From: Tricholoma matsutake
Taxonomy: Eukaryota; Basidiomycota; Agaricomycetes; Agaricales; Tricholomataceae
DNA length: 64,000 nt
Reading direction: 5' to 3'
NCBI GenBank assembly: GCA_026075535.2
Contig: AP026543.1
Coordinates: forward strand, 9,734,001-9,798,000
Numbering within the stretch: the stretch's first letter is position 1; each line of letters opens with the position of its first letter. Below are positions 32,191 through 43,684 of this stretch, piece by piece. The translations under genes were made by a program, and so were the position numbers. The notes under the pieces are model-generated. The model was not told the origin of the DNA. It did no database searches and worked only from the letters and a program-made list of their open reading frames with translations.

Positions 32191-32514
32191 TGATGATACT
32201 CAACCCAGGAAAACCACCTAAACTGCCGATGAGACAATTGATGATATTTGCGACGAGTCAGAGGAAGGTTGCGAGTCGTTCCAAATGTTCATGGCCCAAC
32301 TGATGGAAAGATGACCAGTTGGTACTAGTCATGAAGGTAGTGTTATGAGAGATGAAGGCGTTTGGCGTGGTCCGACCAAGTATCGATCGATATCAAGGGC
32401 GATCGACGAGATTGACGGTGAACGAGTTTATCGTTGATGGTCAATAAAGCTGAGGAAGTTGAGGTTGGTCCGATGACGAAATGATTCAGAAACCCTCGTG
32501 GTGGGCTCCAAAAA
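32191..32514 (-). repeat. Gypsy-2 truncated 5' LTR (copy C) fused to a duplicated leader
   Basis: 32191-32446 matches the first 256 bp (plus-strand order) of LTR A, then breaks. 32447-32514 repeats the leader/PBS region found at about 32124-32190 (AAGCTGAGGAAG…GTGGGCTCCAAAAA). LTR D follows at once. On the minus strand each LTR is followed by TTTTTGGAGCCCACC, where TGGAGCCCACC could be a tRNA primer-binding site. Confidence 0.8.
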
Positions 32515-33704
32515 TGATGATGCTCAACCCAGGAAAACCACCAGAACTGCCGATGAGGCAATCTATGATGTTTGTGATGAGTCAGAGGAAGGTTGCGAGA
32601 TGTTCCAAATGTTCGTGGTCAAACCTATGAGAAGATTACTAGTTAACACTAGTCGTGAAGGTAGTGTTATGAGAGACAAAAGTGTTTGGCACGGTCCAAT
32701 CGAGTATCAATCGATATTGAGGGCGATTGATGAGATCGACGGCAAACGAGTTTATCGTCGATGGTCAATATGTGAGTTCTGGGGACCTTTCGATAGGTCG
32801 ATAGTATACAAAGGGTGCGGTAAATGTCTATGAAGTGTTGGAAGGGTTACTAGAGCTAATGATGAGAGGATCGAGGGAGGATCGAGGACACGATGATTGC
32901 AGAGGTTTCTTGTTGATCGAGAAAACCCATAGAGACTTAGATTGTTTTTTTTTAGGAAGTTGATCAGATGCTTAGAACTGTATATGAGACGATATGTGAA
33001 GACAATTTCTTGTTATTTCCAAGTAGATACTACAGAGTTTTATATGTTTTAAAGAAACTTCCTAAAATGGAATGAGAAACATGTGTAGAACATGAGGCAA
33101 AAGATATGAGTTAAGGCACAAGGCCATAAAGGAGACTGGAATCTGAACAAGAAAGATATATATATCATATGATGAAAGAGTAATAAAGGGAAAGAACTAA
33201 AAGAGACTGTCCTTTGTGTATAAACTGCGCTAAGTCTCGCAATAATGCGCCCAGTGGGTTCTGTGCACGATAGGGACTTGGAACGAGGCTGACCTATGAT
33301 CAGCAGGTTTGAGCACGAGTTGGAATATGTCCTGGTGCATGGTCCTCCACCATTTAGATAATGAAGGCGGCACCCAATGTCGCTCATAGTTTCTCGATAT
33401 CGATTGATGACGCTCGACGATGGTCGACGATACTTGATCGCGGTTGCAGCTTGTTCAAAGTTGGTCGGGGATGTTCGATGGTCGTGTAGGGGAATCTTAG
33501 TGACTTTTGGGGTAGTCCTAAGGTTGTGCAATGTGGGCTTTTGATACGATCAATGTCGCTGGTGATGTTTTGATGCAGTCGATATGATATCACGATCGAT
33601 AGAGTGGGTCGCACTGCATCTGGGATGTTGTAGGAGTTAGCCGACGTGATTAGAGTGATGCCAAAGTGGTGAATCGGTCCTTGAGCCAAGGAGACGACCT
33701 ATCA
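32515..33704 (-). repeat. Full LTR (copy D) at the 5' end of Gypsy-2
   Basis: 1190 bp, TGATGATGCTC…GACCTATCA, of the same subfamily as solo LTR B. It is separated from the Gypsy-2 body by the partial LTR C and the leader duplication. The right flank is GCGG. Confidence 0.88.
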
Positions 33705-34048
33705 GCGGGGATGGAGAAACTGGTGGGAAGTCTATAGTGGGTTTGGCAGCTGCAGGTACTATGGTGTACTATTTCTATGACTCATGTTGTATTGCCCCCC
33801 CATATCACGGTGTGGCAGGTGTCCCTGAGGTGTCCCCAGGTTTTTTCAGCATGGATGATATGGATATTACAACAACAAAGACAAGTCTCGCTCATTTTCC
33901 CATATGGACAGGAGCATCGCACACGGCAGAAACATGGGTAAGCTGTATGGCTCTCTGCTCTGATAATGCTCCCAAGCCCGCCATCAAAGTTCTGAAGTTT
34001 CTCTATATATTTAATGGTCCATGACATGACAGAAAAAACTGGGTCTTG
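33705..34048. other. Flank between Gypsy-2 and Copia-2, unidentified
   Basis: A plus-strand ORF at 33737-34024 (VGLAAAGTMVYYFYDSCC…) and a minus-strand ORF over the same bases look equally plausible and I recognise neither. This sequence joins 40313 once Copia-2 and one TCTTG are removed, so it is part of the older target locus. Confidence 0.3.
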
Positions 34049-34430
34049 TAATGGAATCAGATATACTCAGTCAGTGTAGAACAGACTTTATTGATACTTG
34101 ATAGTACCTAATGGAATCAGATATACTACTATAAGTTAGTAAGATATAAATAATCAGTAAGGAAGTTATGCTCACCTCAGTCAGCATAGAACAGACTGAG
34201 GTGCTACTATGAAGTAGGTCACTTTTTATGTACTCTACATAACTACAAGCATAGCCTTTAGCTAATATATGGTAGGTAGGATACAATCTTTGAAATACAT
34301 AGTGGAGTAAATCAGTCAAATAGAATAGGAAAGTTTCAACAATGTGCAAGACATTTGTAACCAGTGGCTGTGTAAGATTTGCCTGTGGTTAACCCTAACC
34401 CGAGCTTACACCACAGTTTGTATTCCAACA
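34049..34430 (-). repeat. Copia-2 3' LTR with extra 60 bp at the outer end
   Basis: The last 322 bp match the 5' LTR closely (TAATGGAATCAG…TATTCCAACA). A 60-bp extra piece at 34049-34108 starts with the same TAATGGAATCAGATATAC and contains CAGTCAGTGTAGAACAGAC from the LTR body, so the end is a partial duplication. Confidence 0.85.
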
Positions 34431-36483
34431 CTCCCCCTAAAACTGTTGCTAGTCCAAGGGCACTCGCAAAGTGTTTTGCCTTCACGCTTGGCAGATCCTT
34501 CATGAGAACATCTGGTGTCATCTTGTGGGTAGGACAGTAGATGAGCTTGATGTGGCCAGCCTCGATGATGTACTGAATGAAGTGGTACCAAATGTCAATG
34601 TGCTTTGTGCGTGCATGGTAGTGTCCATCTTTGGTGAGTGCAATAGCTGATTGGCTATCACTGAATAGAGTTGTAGGTTCATCGATGGTTCCAAAAACTT
34701 CGGAGATAAGACGGCATAACCACATCACCTCTTTGGCAGTGTGGGTCACAGCAATGTATTCGGCTTCCATCATTGACAATGTGACAAGCTCCTGTTTCTT
34801 TGAAGACCAGGAAACCACTCCTCCATCAATCATGAAGACATACCCAGAAATTGCCTGCCTATGCTCCTGCAAAGCTCCATCCATGTCTGTATACCCAACC
34901 AACCCATGCTTATCACCTCCATACACCAGCTCCAACTCCTTGGTACCTTTCAAGTAATGAAAGATTTGATTTACAGCTTCCCAGTGCTCCCAGCCTGGGT
35001 TGTGTGAGAATTGAGATATGGTCGACATGGCAAACACGATGTCTGGTTGAGTTCCCATCGCCGCATACATAAGCCAAGGGCCTTGCAATAAGGCATGTTT
35101 CACATCCTCACGAGATCCTCAAGTTTTTTGGGGCATTGCGATACTGAGAGTTGTGCACTAGGGTCCATGGGAATGGCTGACAGTCTCAAGTCATTGAAGT
35201 TGAATCTCATCAAGATAGAGTCAATGTAGGCATGCTGGGAGAGCACTACTGTATGCTCAGTGAGGTTATGGTTGATTCTGATGCTGAGGAGCCAGTTTGC
35301 AGGTCCTAAGTCTGTGAGTTTATACTTTGCATTGAGATCTTTCTTGACCTTTGCATTCAACTCCACAGAACCTCCAGTCATCATGCAATCATTGACATGA
35401 ATTGCAAGAATCACCAAATTGCTATCTTCCTCCTTGAAGAAGAGCCCGTGGTCTGCCTCTGAATGTTTGAAGCCTAATTTGGTAAGTGCTTGTGTCAATG
35501 CATCATACCAATTCTTCGCTCCCTGATGCAATCCATAGACTGTTTTGATTAACTTCCATACCCATGTTGCTTGAGGTTTTTGCAGGATCATCGTGGTCAG
35601 GCGGTTGCTCAAGATAGATCACTTCATCTCCAAGCAAAGAATTCAAGTACACACTGTCAAAGTCAAAGGAATCAAGTGGCCAGCCATTTTGAGCATCAAT
35701 CGCGGTGATGAGTCGGAACATTGCCAGTTTTGCCACAGGTGTGTAGGTCTCATAATAATCCACTCCATAAACCTGAGTGAATCCCCTCGCTACCAGACAT
35801 GCCTTGTACTTCCCTATTTCCCCCACTGCATTCTTCTTGATTTGAAGAACCCACTTGCAATCCACCACATTTGCCCCATCTGGTCTCTCCACCAGCTCCC
35901 AGGTACCATTTGCCTTGAGGTTCTGAAGCTCTGCCTTGATGGCTTCCTGCCATTTTGTCCAGTCTGGATGCTTCCTTGCCTCCTCATATGACAGCATGAT
36001 TCCCTCAGAAGCTTCGGTGATAGTTGCCATTGCGAACTCTTCCACGCTCACCATCTCCCATTCATCCGCCACCTCTGCCACCTCCTGTATCCCCTTTGGT
36101 AACAGGCCATCACTAGGTCTCACACTCATCACTCCTTCACCCTCCTGGAGCCATTGTACATAACTTGAAGGTTTTTGTATGTGCTTTTCTTGGATCTCAG
36201 GTTCAGCTATGACTTCTGGAGCCTCATTATGTGGTGTGCTCAGTGCATTGGGATCAGAAATTTCTTCAATGGTAGCTCCTGGATATGAATGTGAAGGTGA
36301 CTGATCATTCTCCACATCCAACTCCCCCTTGAGCAGTGCACCTTCTGTGAGTTCCTCTTCAAAATTGAACTTCACACTATGCTCAACCGTTACTGATTGT
36401 ACTTTCAATGTCAAATCCCACCCAGTGTCCAATCTTTGAATGTCCATCAAGTTTTGATCTGCTGGTGTCATGTACATGCACAC
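34336..36483 (-). pseudogene. pol: Copia-2 Pol C-terminal part: RT and RNase H
   Basis: Minus strand. A linker with acidic/Pro-rich segments (36483-36200), then RT (EEARKHPDWTKWQEAIKAELQNLKANGTWELV, CKWVLQIKK, YKACLVARGFTQVYGVDYYETYTPVA, FDFDSVYLN). The catalytic YVDD region reads LAIHVNDCMMTG, Asp to Asn at the second key position. RNase H has YTDMDGALQ, LSMMEAEYIAV, LFSDSQSAIAL and HARTKHIDI, ending about 34440. Frame changes near 35600, 35600-35500 and 35100 make it nonfunctional. These enzymes copy the element RNA into DNA. Confidence 0.88.
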
Positions 36484-36689
36484 AGCATCCCCATGGATGC
36501 AAGTTCAACAGATCTGGCTTCTTGCCTGTCAGGATTTCATGAGGGGTGGTGTCATCAAGGGCTCAGGTCCACATTCGGTTCTTCAAGTAGACCACGTGGT
36601 AGGCAGCTTCTCCCCACAAGAACTTTGGCAGCCCACTATTGTGAAGCATCGCTCAAATCTTTAGGAGGGTGCAATTGAGGCATTCAGCA

Positions 36690-38454
36690 ATACTGTGACA
36701 CTTGACCTGAACATTGTACTGAGTCTTCATCAATGCTTCATAGGTCATGTAGGCATCAAAGGTCTCATCTTTGGTATGAAGAAGGAAGAGGTGAGTGTAT
36801 CAGCTGTGATCATTGGTGAAACTGACATAGTATTCCTTCCAATTGATAGTCTCGATGGGAGCAGGTCCCCACAAGTCCAAGTGCACTTCATTACTGATTG
36901 CCGCAGCATGATCGCCATCATGGGTCTTCTGAATCTCCTTCCGCACCCCTTTTACCCACTCACAAGACTCACAAACTGTGGCCTCACTCAACTCGTCAAG
37001 TTCAATACCTGACACAAGTTTCTTCCGCACTACTGCTCTTGTGGTGATGATGCCCAACCCAGAAACCCAAACAAAACCTACTAAATGGCTTTGGATGGTA
37101 TAACACAAGTCAGAGGAAGGATGTGAGGCCCTCTAGATGTCACCTTTCAGACAGACCATCAAATAGTCATAAAAGGACTGCTTGTCGAAGTAATTCGAAG
37201 CTAAAAGAATGTGTTTTGAGGATTTTTGAGAAATTTTGTGGCTAGATTGATGAATTCGGAGTGCACAATTGTGTTCAGATGCAAGATCAGGGGACTAGAC
37301 GAGTAATAGAAGCAAAGCAGAGGCAAATCGAAGGAAACAAGAGTGAAAATAGTGTAATGCAAGGATTTTCAAGGATTTTCAAGGAATTTCAAAGATTTTT
37401 GAAGAAGTTTAGCATAAAACACCAAACTTCAGATTGAATAAGACTAAATTGTACTCTCAAATCACTGCAATCTGGGAGGAAGACAACAACTTTCTTGTTT
37501 TTCTTTGTATCTAGTACATCTTTTTATATAAAATAAAGAAAGTACCTAAAAAGGCTAGAGAACATGAGGCAAACATGTGGAAAACTCGAGGCAAAAGACA
37601 ATAGAAGTATATCAGAACAACAAAGCAAGACTAGAAAGGGTGAATATAACACATGATGAAGAAATAATAAGAAAGAATAGCTAAAAGCGGACTGTCCTTG
37701 TTATAAATTGCATAAAACATCGGAAACTGCTTCAAGCAGATTGTATGCATGCACATGCGGTCAAAATGTGTTCAATATACTTGAGATAGTGTCCCATGTG
37801 TCCAGCATGCATCCGAAGATTGTTCAAATAGGAAATACTGTGTCCGAAGATGTTTTTTGAGGTTCAAGATTTTTCAAAGATTTTCGAAGTTTCTTCAAAC
37901 TTCATTTGTGGCCTGAAATCAGTGCAATATTGCTCGAAACTGGTTTGGAACTCATCAACGATGTTCCAAGTGTATATTCCGAGCTGTACGAAGGTCGGGG
38001 GAATTGTATTACGGTGGCTGAAGCCATGCAAAGATTTTCGAAGCATTTTCGTGACTTTGTAGAGGTTCATAGAACTTCGGAGGGGTTTGTATGGGTTTGT
38101 AGAGCTTTGTAGAGGTCTGTAGAACTTTATAGAGCTTTGACAATGATCATAGATGTGTTTTCTGAGCTTGAACAACAAGGTGGACCTATCAGTGGCACTG
38201 TGGGACACATGACCCATACGACAATGAAGCTCATCAATGGTCAAAACTTCCCTTGCCTTCCCAGCAAACTCCTCAGAGTCTGGGCAGCAACCTTGGTAGA
38301 CACGGTAAAGTCCTCCATCCACCTTGATTCTCCCAATAAGCTTCCGATCCTTATCAAAGATTTTACAGGTATCCCCAGTGAATAGTACATTTGATCCAGC
38401 TTTTGTGATGCAGCTGATCGACACTAGTGTCACTCCCATTGTCAGAGCATACAA
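36690..38454 (-). pseudogene. pol: Copia-2 integrase, split by a solo LTR
   Basis: Right part (38454-38192): …VLTIDELHCRMGHVSHSAT with the HxxxH of the zinc module. After removal of the LTR and one GTGG the frame continues RAVVRKKLVSGIELDELSEATVCESCEW, supplying the CxxC. Then comes the catalytic core: HLDLWGPAPIE (first Asp) and YYVSFTNDHS, followed by decayed sequence (CHSIAEC-stop-NCTLL) and FLWGEAAYHVVYLKNR. Stops near 36790, 36680 and 36660 disable it. Confidence 0.85.
37045..38191 (-). repeat. Solo LTR inserted in the Copia-2 integrase (1147 bp)
   Basis: Begins TGATGATGCCCAACCC and ends GGACCTATCA, so it belongs to the broader Gypsy-2 LTR group though its interior is diverged. Target duplication GTGG at 37041-37044 and 38192-38195. 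The internal sequence has repeated TTTTCAAAGATTTTCGAAG motifs. Confidence 0.9.
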
Positions 38455-39905
38455 GATGTCTCTGAGTAATACTTGGGAACTCGTTGGGCATTTATATACA
38501 TATCTCCTTTGCCGATTGCATTAAACAAGCGCTTATCAGCAGCAGTTATGGATTTTGGTGGGATTGTTTTGAAGTTGATGAATCTGTTGCAATATCCTGA
38601 CATGTGACTCAACACACCAGAATCATAGAGTTTGACATCCACCAAGTTCTTCCCTCCACTTTCCATCAACATGGCATAGTTGAAGGTTTGAGTATAGGCT
38701 TCCTTGTCAACAGGGTTGAGGATGGGAGTGTCGGTGAACCCTAAATCATTGGACTCATCATCCTCCCATTCATCATTGTCATCCTCATCATCTGAGGAAT
38801 CAGACACTTCTTGGAGATCTGGCATATCATCCTCCTCATCTGAAGAGTCTGATGCCTCCTGCAGTGCTGGCATGCTGTCGTTTGAGTTCAATGATGTGTC
38901 TGACAGACTGTCTGAGTCTTTGAACAAGTCATTAAGGTCTATGGAGCTCTGTGAGGCTGTGTCATCATCTGAGGTGATGCATGGTGACTTGTCATCTGCA
39001 AGTCCCGCAAATACATCCAGATCTTCGCTCTCAAAGTCCATGATGTTAGCCTCAGCAAGTGCAAACCATGCCTCCTCCTTCTCATCCTCTTTCAACTTTT
39101 CTTTCACAGCTGCAGCGGTTTCCTTGGCCTTCCACTTTACTTTCTTGGCCTTCTTTGCCTCCCCCTTGTGCCCAGCACTCAATGTTCTTCTTCTGGGATT
39201 TTGAGTCGTTGGCTGAGAAGGCAGAATTCTCCTCCTTCTGGCCCCCTTTCTGCTTCATGGATCAATGTTCATACTCTTCAGTGACTGTGAGCATCAAATC
39301 ACTGGATGAGAGGGTTGTGCTGAGAACACTATATGTGGCATTCACAGTGGAGATATAGGGGTTGTATGATGGAGGAAGAGATCCAAGGATGATGGCATAG
39401 AAGTCCTGTTCAGTAGGAGGATGTCCCATGGAGGCTAGGTCCTCTCGCATGGTTTGAAGCTTATTGAAGTGAGCTCTGATATCCACCCTATCCTGGCACT
39501 TCTCCTCCTGAAGTCTGCAGTGCAGGTCAACTGACACCATCTGAGACTTGTTCTGGAAGTCTTTTGACAGTGCTTCCCAAATCTGCTTAACAGTGCCTTG
39601 CATGTGGATCTTCATAAACAGTGAGTCCAGAATTGTTCCTGCAATCTGTTGCTTAACAATAGCTTCACCTTGTTTCCAGGCCTTCAGCAACTTCTTCCAC
39701 TCCACTTCCTCAGCTTTGTCCTCTTGAGTGAGCGGTGAGCCTGAAGTGCAGTCAATTGGATCGAGTGGTTCCTTCTCTGAGCCATCAATATGATGAAGAT
39801 AGCCTCATGCATCATAAGTGGTCCTTGTAGATAACCCAATTTGTATCAGCAACATTGAGTTTAGGAAACATAGGAATTCGTCTCTGAGTTTCATAGACAT
39901 TGTGG
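38442..39905 (-). pseudogene. gag: Copia-2 Gag and protease
   Basis: Gag from about 39905: FPKLNVADTNWVIYKDH, then EVEWKKLLKAWKQGEAIVKQQIAGTI (39705 on), YISTVNATYSVLSTTLSSSDLMLTVTEEYEH-stop. A Lys/Glu stretch and a long acidic Ser/Asp region (39182-38700) follow. The protease motif is VKLYDSGVLSHMSGYCNRFINF (DSG kept; the usual A-S/T replaced by V-L). Stops and frame changes near 39800, 39260 and 39200 break the polyprotein. No clear zinc knuckle is visible, which may reflect decay. Confidence 0.8.
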
Positions 39906-39973
39906 ATATAGTGGTGTAGATTTGTTTCAAGCAATACAGTGGATGATTTGTGTTTCTTTAAACACTGAGTTCA

Positions 39974-39985
39974 GGGCCCATAACC
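39974..39985 (-). promoter_or_regulatory. Copia-2 primer-binding site of half-tRNA type
   Basis: The minus strand right after the 5' LTR reads GGTTATGGGCCC. This is complementary to the anticodon-side segment of initiator tRNA-Met, the internal primer used by Drosophila copia, and does not match a tRNA 3' CCA end. Confidence 0.6.
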
Positions 39986-40307
39986 TAATGGAATCAGATA
40001 TACTACTATAAGTTAGTAAGATATAAATAATCAGTAAGGAAGTTATGCTCACCTCAGTCAGTGTAGAACAGACTGAGGTATTACTATGAAGTAGGTCACT
40101 TTTTATGTACTCTACATAACTACAAGCATAGCCTTTAGCTAATATATGGTAGGTAGGATACAATCTTTGAAATACATAGTGGAGTAAATCAGTCAAATAG
40201 AATAGAGAAGTTTCAACAATGTGTGAGACATTTGTAACCAGTGGCTGTGTAAGATTTGCCCATGGTTAACCCTAACCCAAACTTACACCATGGTTTGTAT
40301 TCCAACA
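39986..40307 (-). repeat. Copia-2 5' LTR (322 bp)
   Basis: TAATGGAATC…TATTCCAACA on the plus strand; TGTTGGAATA…TGATTCCATTA when read in element direction. Nearly identical to 34109-34430. Followed by TCTTG. Confidence 0.92.
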
Positions 40308-40312
40308 TCTTG

Positions 40313-43300
40313 AAGGTCATATGACCACACCACTCAGTGATCTCACAGCAGCTTTAACAGGACAGCTTGACATATAATTTTAATGAGATAAAAAGTAATG
40401 CTGAATTTGCCATTACTAAGACAACATATTTATTATAATTAACCTCCCTCATGTTTGGGCAGGTGGTATTATGCAAGAACTAAGAAAAAAAATGACTCAG
40501 GCAAAACTACTTCTAAGAATATGAACTTCCCTCACACAACATGCGAGGGAGTTGGGGATACAGGTGTTGGGGTACCACCATCCCATTGTCATCACTGTGT
40601 TATCTCACCATTAGTCTTTGTTGGCCCATCATCCTTGTCCTGTCAGATCGTCCTTGTCTTTGTAGTCATCCCTGTCCCCATCACCAGGCTATTCCCCATG
40701 CACCCATATCCACCCCGCGAGCAGGTGCTCACAGTGGCGGTAGGGGGTTGCTGTGTCAACTGGGTGCATTTGTTGGTAGTCAGTCCCTGGGGTCGCTTTT
40801 CCTGTCCCTTTCTTGCTGTTGTTTGTCTCCTGGTCATAGTCCTCCCATGGCCATCATCCCTGTTACCCCCTACCCGCCCTGCAAGCAGGGGCTCGCAGTG
40901 GTAATGGTGGGTGTTAGTAGTGGTTGCAGTGGGTGTAGGTGATGTGCAACTCATGGGCATGCCGCTACACCAGACTCTCAGCATGCTCCCACTGTGGTTT
41001 TGCTCCCTGTGGCCGCTTGAGTCCTTCCTGACAACTTCACATCCCGTTTAGATGGGGAGGAGGTGTGGCAGGTGTTGCTGGGCCATCATGGGTGAGAAAC
41101 AGGTCATAACCTGGAAAGTAAAAAAAAGTTAGTAGAAAGAATGAACAAGAATGAAAAATGAACTTACCTTGCATATTTTGAAGTCCTTGGCAGCATGGGC
41201 AATGTTTGTTGAACATTTAAAACATGTGTGACATGGCAAATTTGCAGCCACAGGATTTGCCATTGGGTTGGGTCAGGGTCATCGTTTTCGATGTCGAGAT
41301 GGGGAGTGTGGTAAACAAATTATAAATGTCTGAGACTGTGGGTTTGATGAGGCCAAGTCAGACGTTGTCTTTGCAACCCCTTTTTGCAAGGTCCATAACT
41401 GGCATGTGGCTTTCCCAAGTTTTGTAGCAGTCGAGGATCACATTCGCCACATTGAGATTCCTAACTTTGAGAGCCCTTTAATACATTCCCCAAAACAAAA
41501 GCAGAAAAACAGTTATAAAAAAAACACTGTGATGGGTCTACATAAAAAGCAAAGGGAAGACTGTGCTTGAGGTGACCAAGAATTGGGCACTAAAATTACA
41601 CAGGCAATAATGATGAGAAATAAGACCAGTATAAGACCCCTCACTCCATCTCTTGCAGTACTGAGATCACAATCACAAACTGAATGTTTGAGGATAAGCT
41701 CTGGCCATTGGTGCCCAGGTAAGTCACAAGGGTGCATCTGACAGCCACCACACTCTTCAACGGGATCTCATCTGAAGGGTGAGTGTATGGTGGCCAGGTC
41801 AAAAGTTGTTTAAAGTCAGTGTCTGACAAAGAAACAGTGGTGCAGGTGTCTGTGGCTCATCCATCATATATGGGTACTGATCATGGGGTGTGATTGTTTA
41901 GCTTGTACATTGAAAACTTGGCTCACCATGCTCATCATACCCCCTAGATGCCTTGTACCTGGCATTCCCACCCTTTGCAATGAGTGTTGAGGATATTGTT
42001 TTGAGGCCAAGAGACACCAATGAGCCGCTACTAAAGCCAGCTAGCTCAATTCAGTTAATTGCAATTGGAAAGAGGGGGAAAAAAGTGAAAAGTGGTCCAT
42101 ACCAGGTTTGCTTTCACCATGGTTTTCACCCTGGGTAGAAAACCCAAACCCAGAGGGGCTACTGAGGCTGGGAATAATATGAAATCCTAAGATAAAGCCT
42201 CAGAGGGAAGTGTCCCATCTCATGTCTTGGGTGAATGGAGCAACTGTAACCTTGTGGAACAGCCATGGGTTAGTGCATCGGCCTCCCTCAGTTGGACTGG
42301 TCAAATAAGATTTGGTTATTGTGCCCACCATCACACCAACAGTGAGCTGTTTGGTGGCCACATTTTAAGTCAGTGATCATCCACATACACCAGCTTAGGA
42401 TCAATGTGAGCCGTGTTCACATATTGCCCTGACTTGATGAATTTAAGCGCTCTAAGAAGGCATCTATTAAAAAAGTCATTTTCAATATGGGCCAAAGTGG
42501 GTTTGGAAACACGTACCAAACCTTGTCTTGGGTCATCTCCTGACAGGTCTCGGCAAATGGAGACCTCACAGTCTCGGTGGATTCGTTTGCATCAAAAGGT
42601 TTGACATCACACAGCTGGCTGGGCAAACAGTCAAAACATTGCCAAATAAAAAATATTTAAAAAAATATAGAAAAAAATGGTGATGGCACACTAATGGCAA
42701 TGGGGGCAAACCCTGGTACAAGGGCTTTAACAGAGGATCTTGGAGCTCCTCCACCATGACTGTAAAGCCATTATCCTTGCCTGGCTCTTCATTAACAAGG
42801 CTGTTCAAATCTGAATTTGGTGACCTTTGGGCAGGCACTTGGGCTTCATTGTCAGGCTTAGCGCTCTGGACACCATCCTGATCAAGGCCTTCCCAGATCG
42901 TGTCAAGGTCTGCCTCCAACCTGAGGCCAGTCAAGGGGGTGGCTGTGACCAAGGCTCCAGCTTCATTGGTGGGAACCACTGGTAAACAGATCCTTTTTTT
43001 TTTCCATTGGACAGTAAGGAAACCAATGAATGATGGTCCAGGAAGCACTCACAGGGGCTGGGCCAGCATGCTGCTAGTGCTGTCAGCTGCTATGGATCAC
43101 TTGTAGAATGCCAACAAGCTAAGGGACAATCATCAGAAACCATGTGGAAAGAGAAAGAACTTCAAAGAAGTTCGAGTGTACTAACTCTGCTATGGAGGGC
43201 AGTCCATCATCAGACAGTGCGGATGGTGCCACGGGGTCTTTGGGGGGCAAAGTTCTGTAAAATAGCTGTTTGACAGCATTGATAGTGTATAGGGGGGTTG

Positions 43301-43652
43301 CTCACTCCAAAGTGGCATCTTCTGATTCCTGCGATTTTGCCTTCTGCTCACTTATCTTTTTTGCCTTTGATGGTGCACTTGCAGCGAGTTTTTGGCTCTT
43401 TGTAATGAGTCTCCTAAAACCAATGAGACAAAGTCACCACCATCATATAAACAAGAGAGACTTAGGGTGAGAAGAGGGCTTGCTGAAACAAAAAAGAGGT
43501 GTGAGCTTCAGCTTTTCAAGTTGACGAAGAGAGAAAGTTATGTGGCAGACCCAAATGCCAACTTGTGGTCAAGGTCAGTAGTGTCTTGGAACACCTCATC
43601 GAGTATTGATCTGCAGGTGTCCAATAAGGAACATGGTCATGACCCCCACTGC

Positions 43653-43684
<32 letters not shown>

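Larger units (their letters stand above)
21381..33704 (-). mobile_element. Gypsy-2: long Ty3/Gypsy element with antisense cargo gene
   Basis: Minus-strand order is 5' LTR region (32191-33704, chimeric), leader (31976-32190), gag (31975-30266), protease, RT, RNase H and integrase (about 30482-25560), an antisense gene on the plus strand (22715-25285), PPT (22567-22585) and 3' LTR (21381-22566). A solo LTR (23299-24486) and a palindromic MITE (27443-27886) are nested inside. The flank left of 21381 is GCAG and right of 33704 is GCGG, possibly a mutated 4-bp target duplication, since related LTRs here have clean 4-bp ones. Many TGA stops show that it is dead. Confidence 0.85.
34049..40307 (-). 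mobile_element. Copia-2: full-length Ty1/Copia element with nested solo LTR
   Basis: Target duplication TCTTG at 34044-34048 and 40308-40312. Minus-strand order is 5' LTR (39986-40307), PBS (39974-39985), gag, protease, integrase, RT, RNase H, PPT (34431-34443, minus CAGTTTTAGGGGGAG) and 3' LTR (34049-34430). A Gypsy-type solo LTR is inserted in the integrase (37045-38191). The length without the insertion is about 5.1 kb, normal for Copia. Confidence 0.92.

Noticed and set aside
33737..34024. Host gene between Gypsy-2 and Copia-2
   Set aside because: Both strands are open with equal plausibility and no family was recognised; left as unidentified flank.
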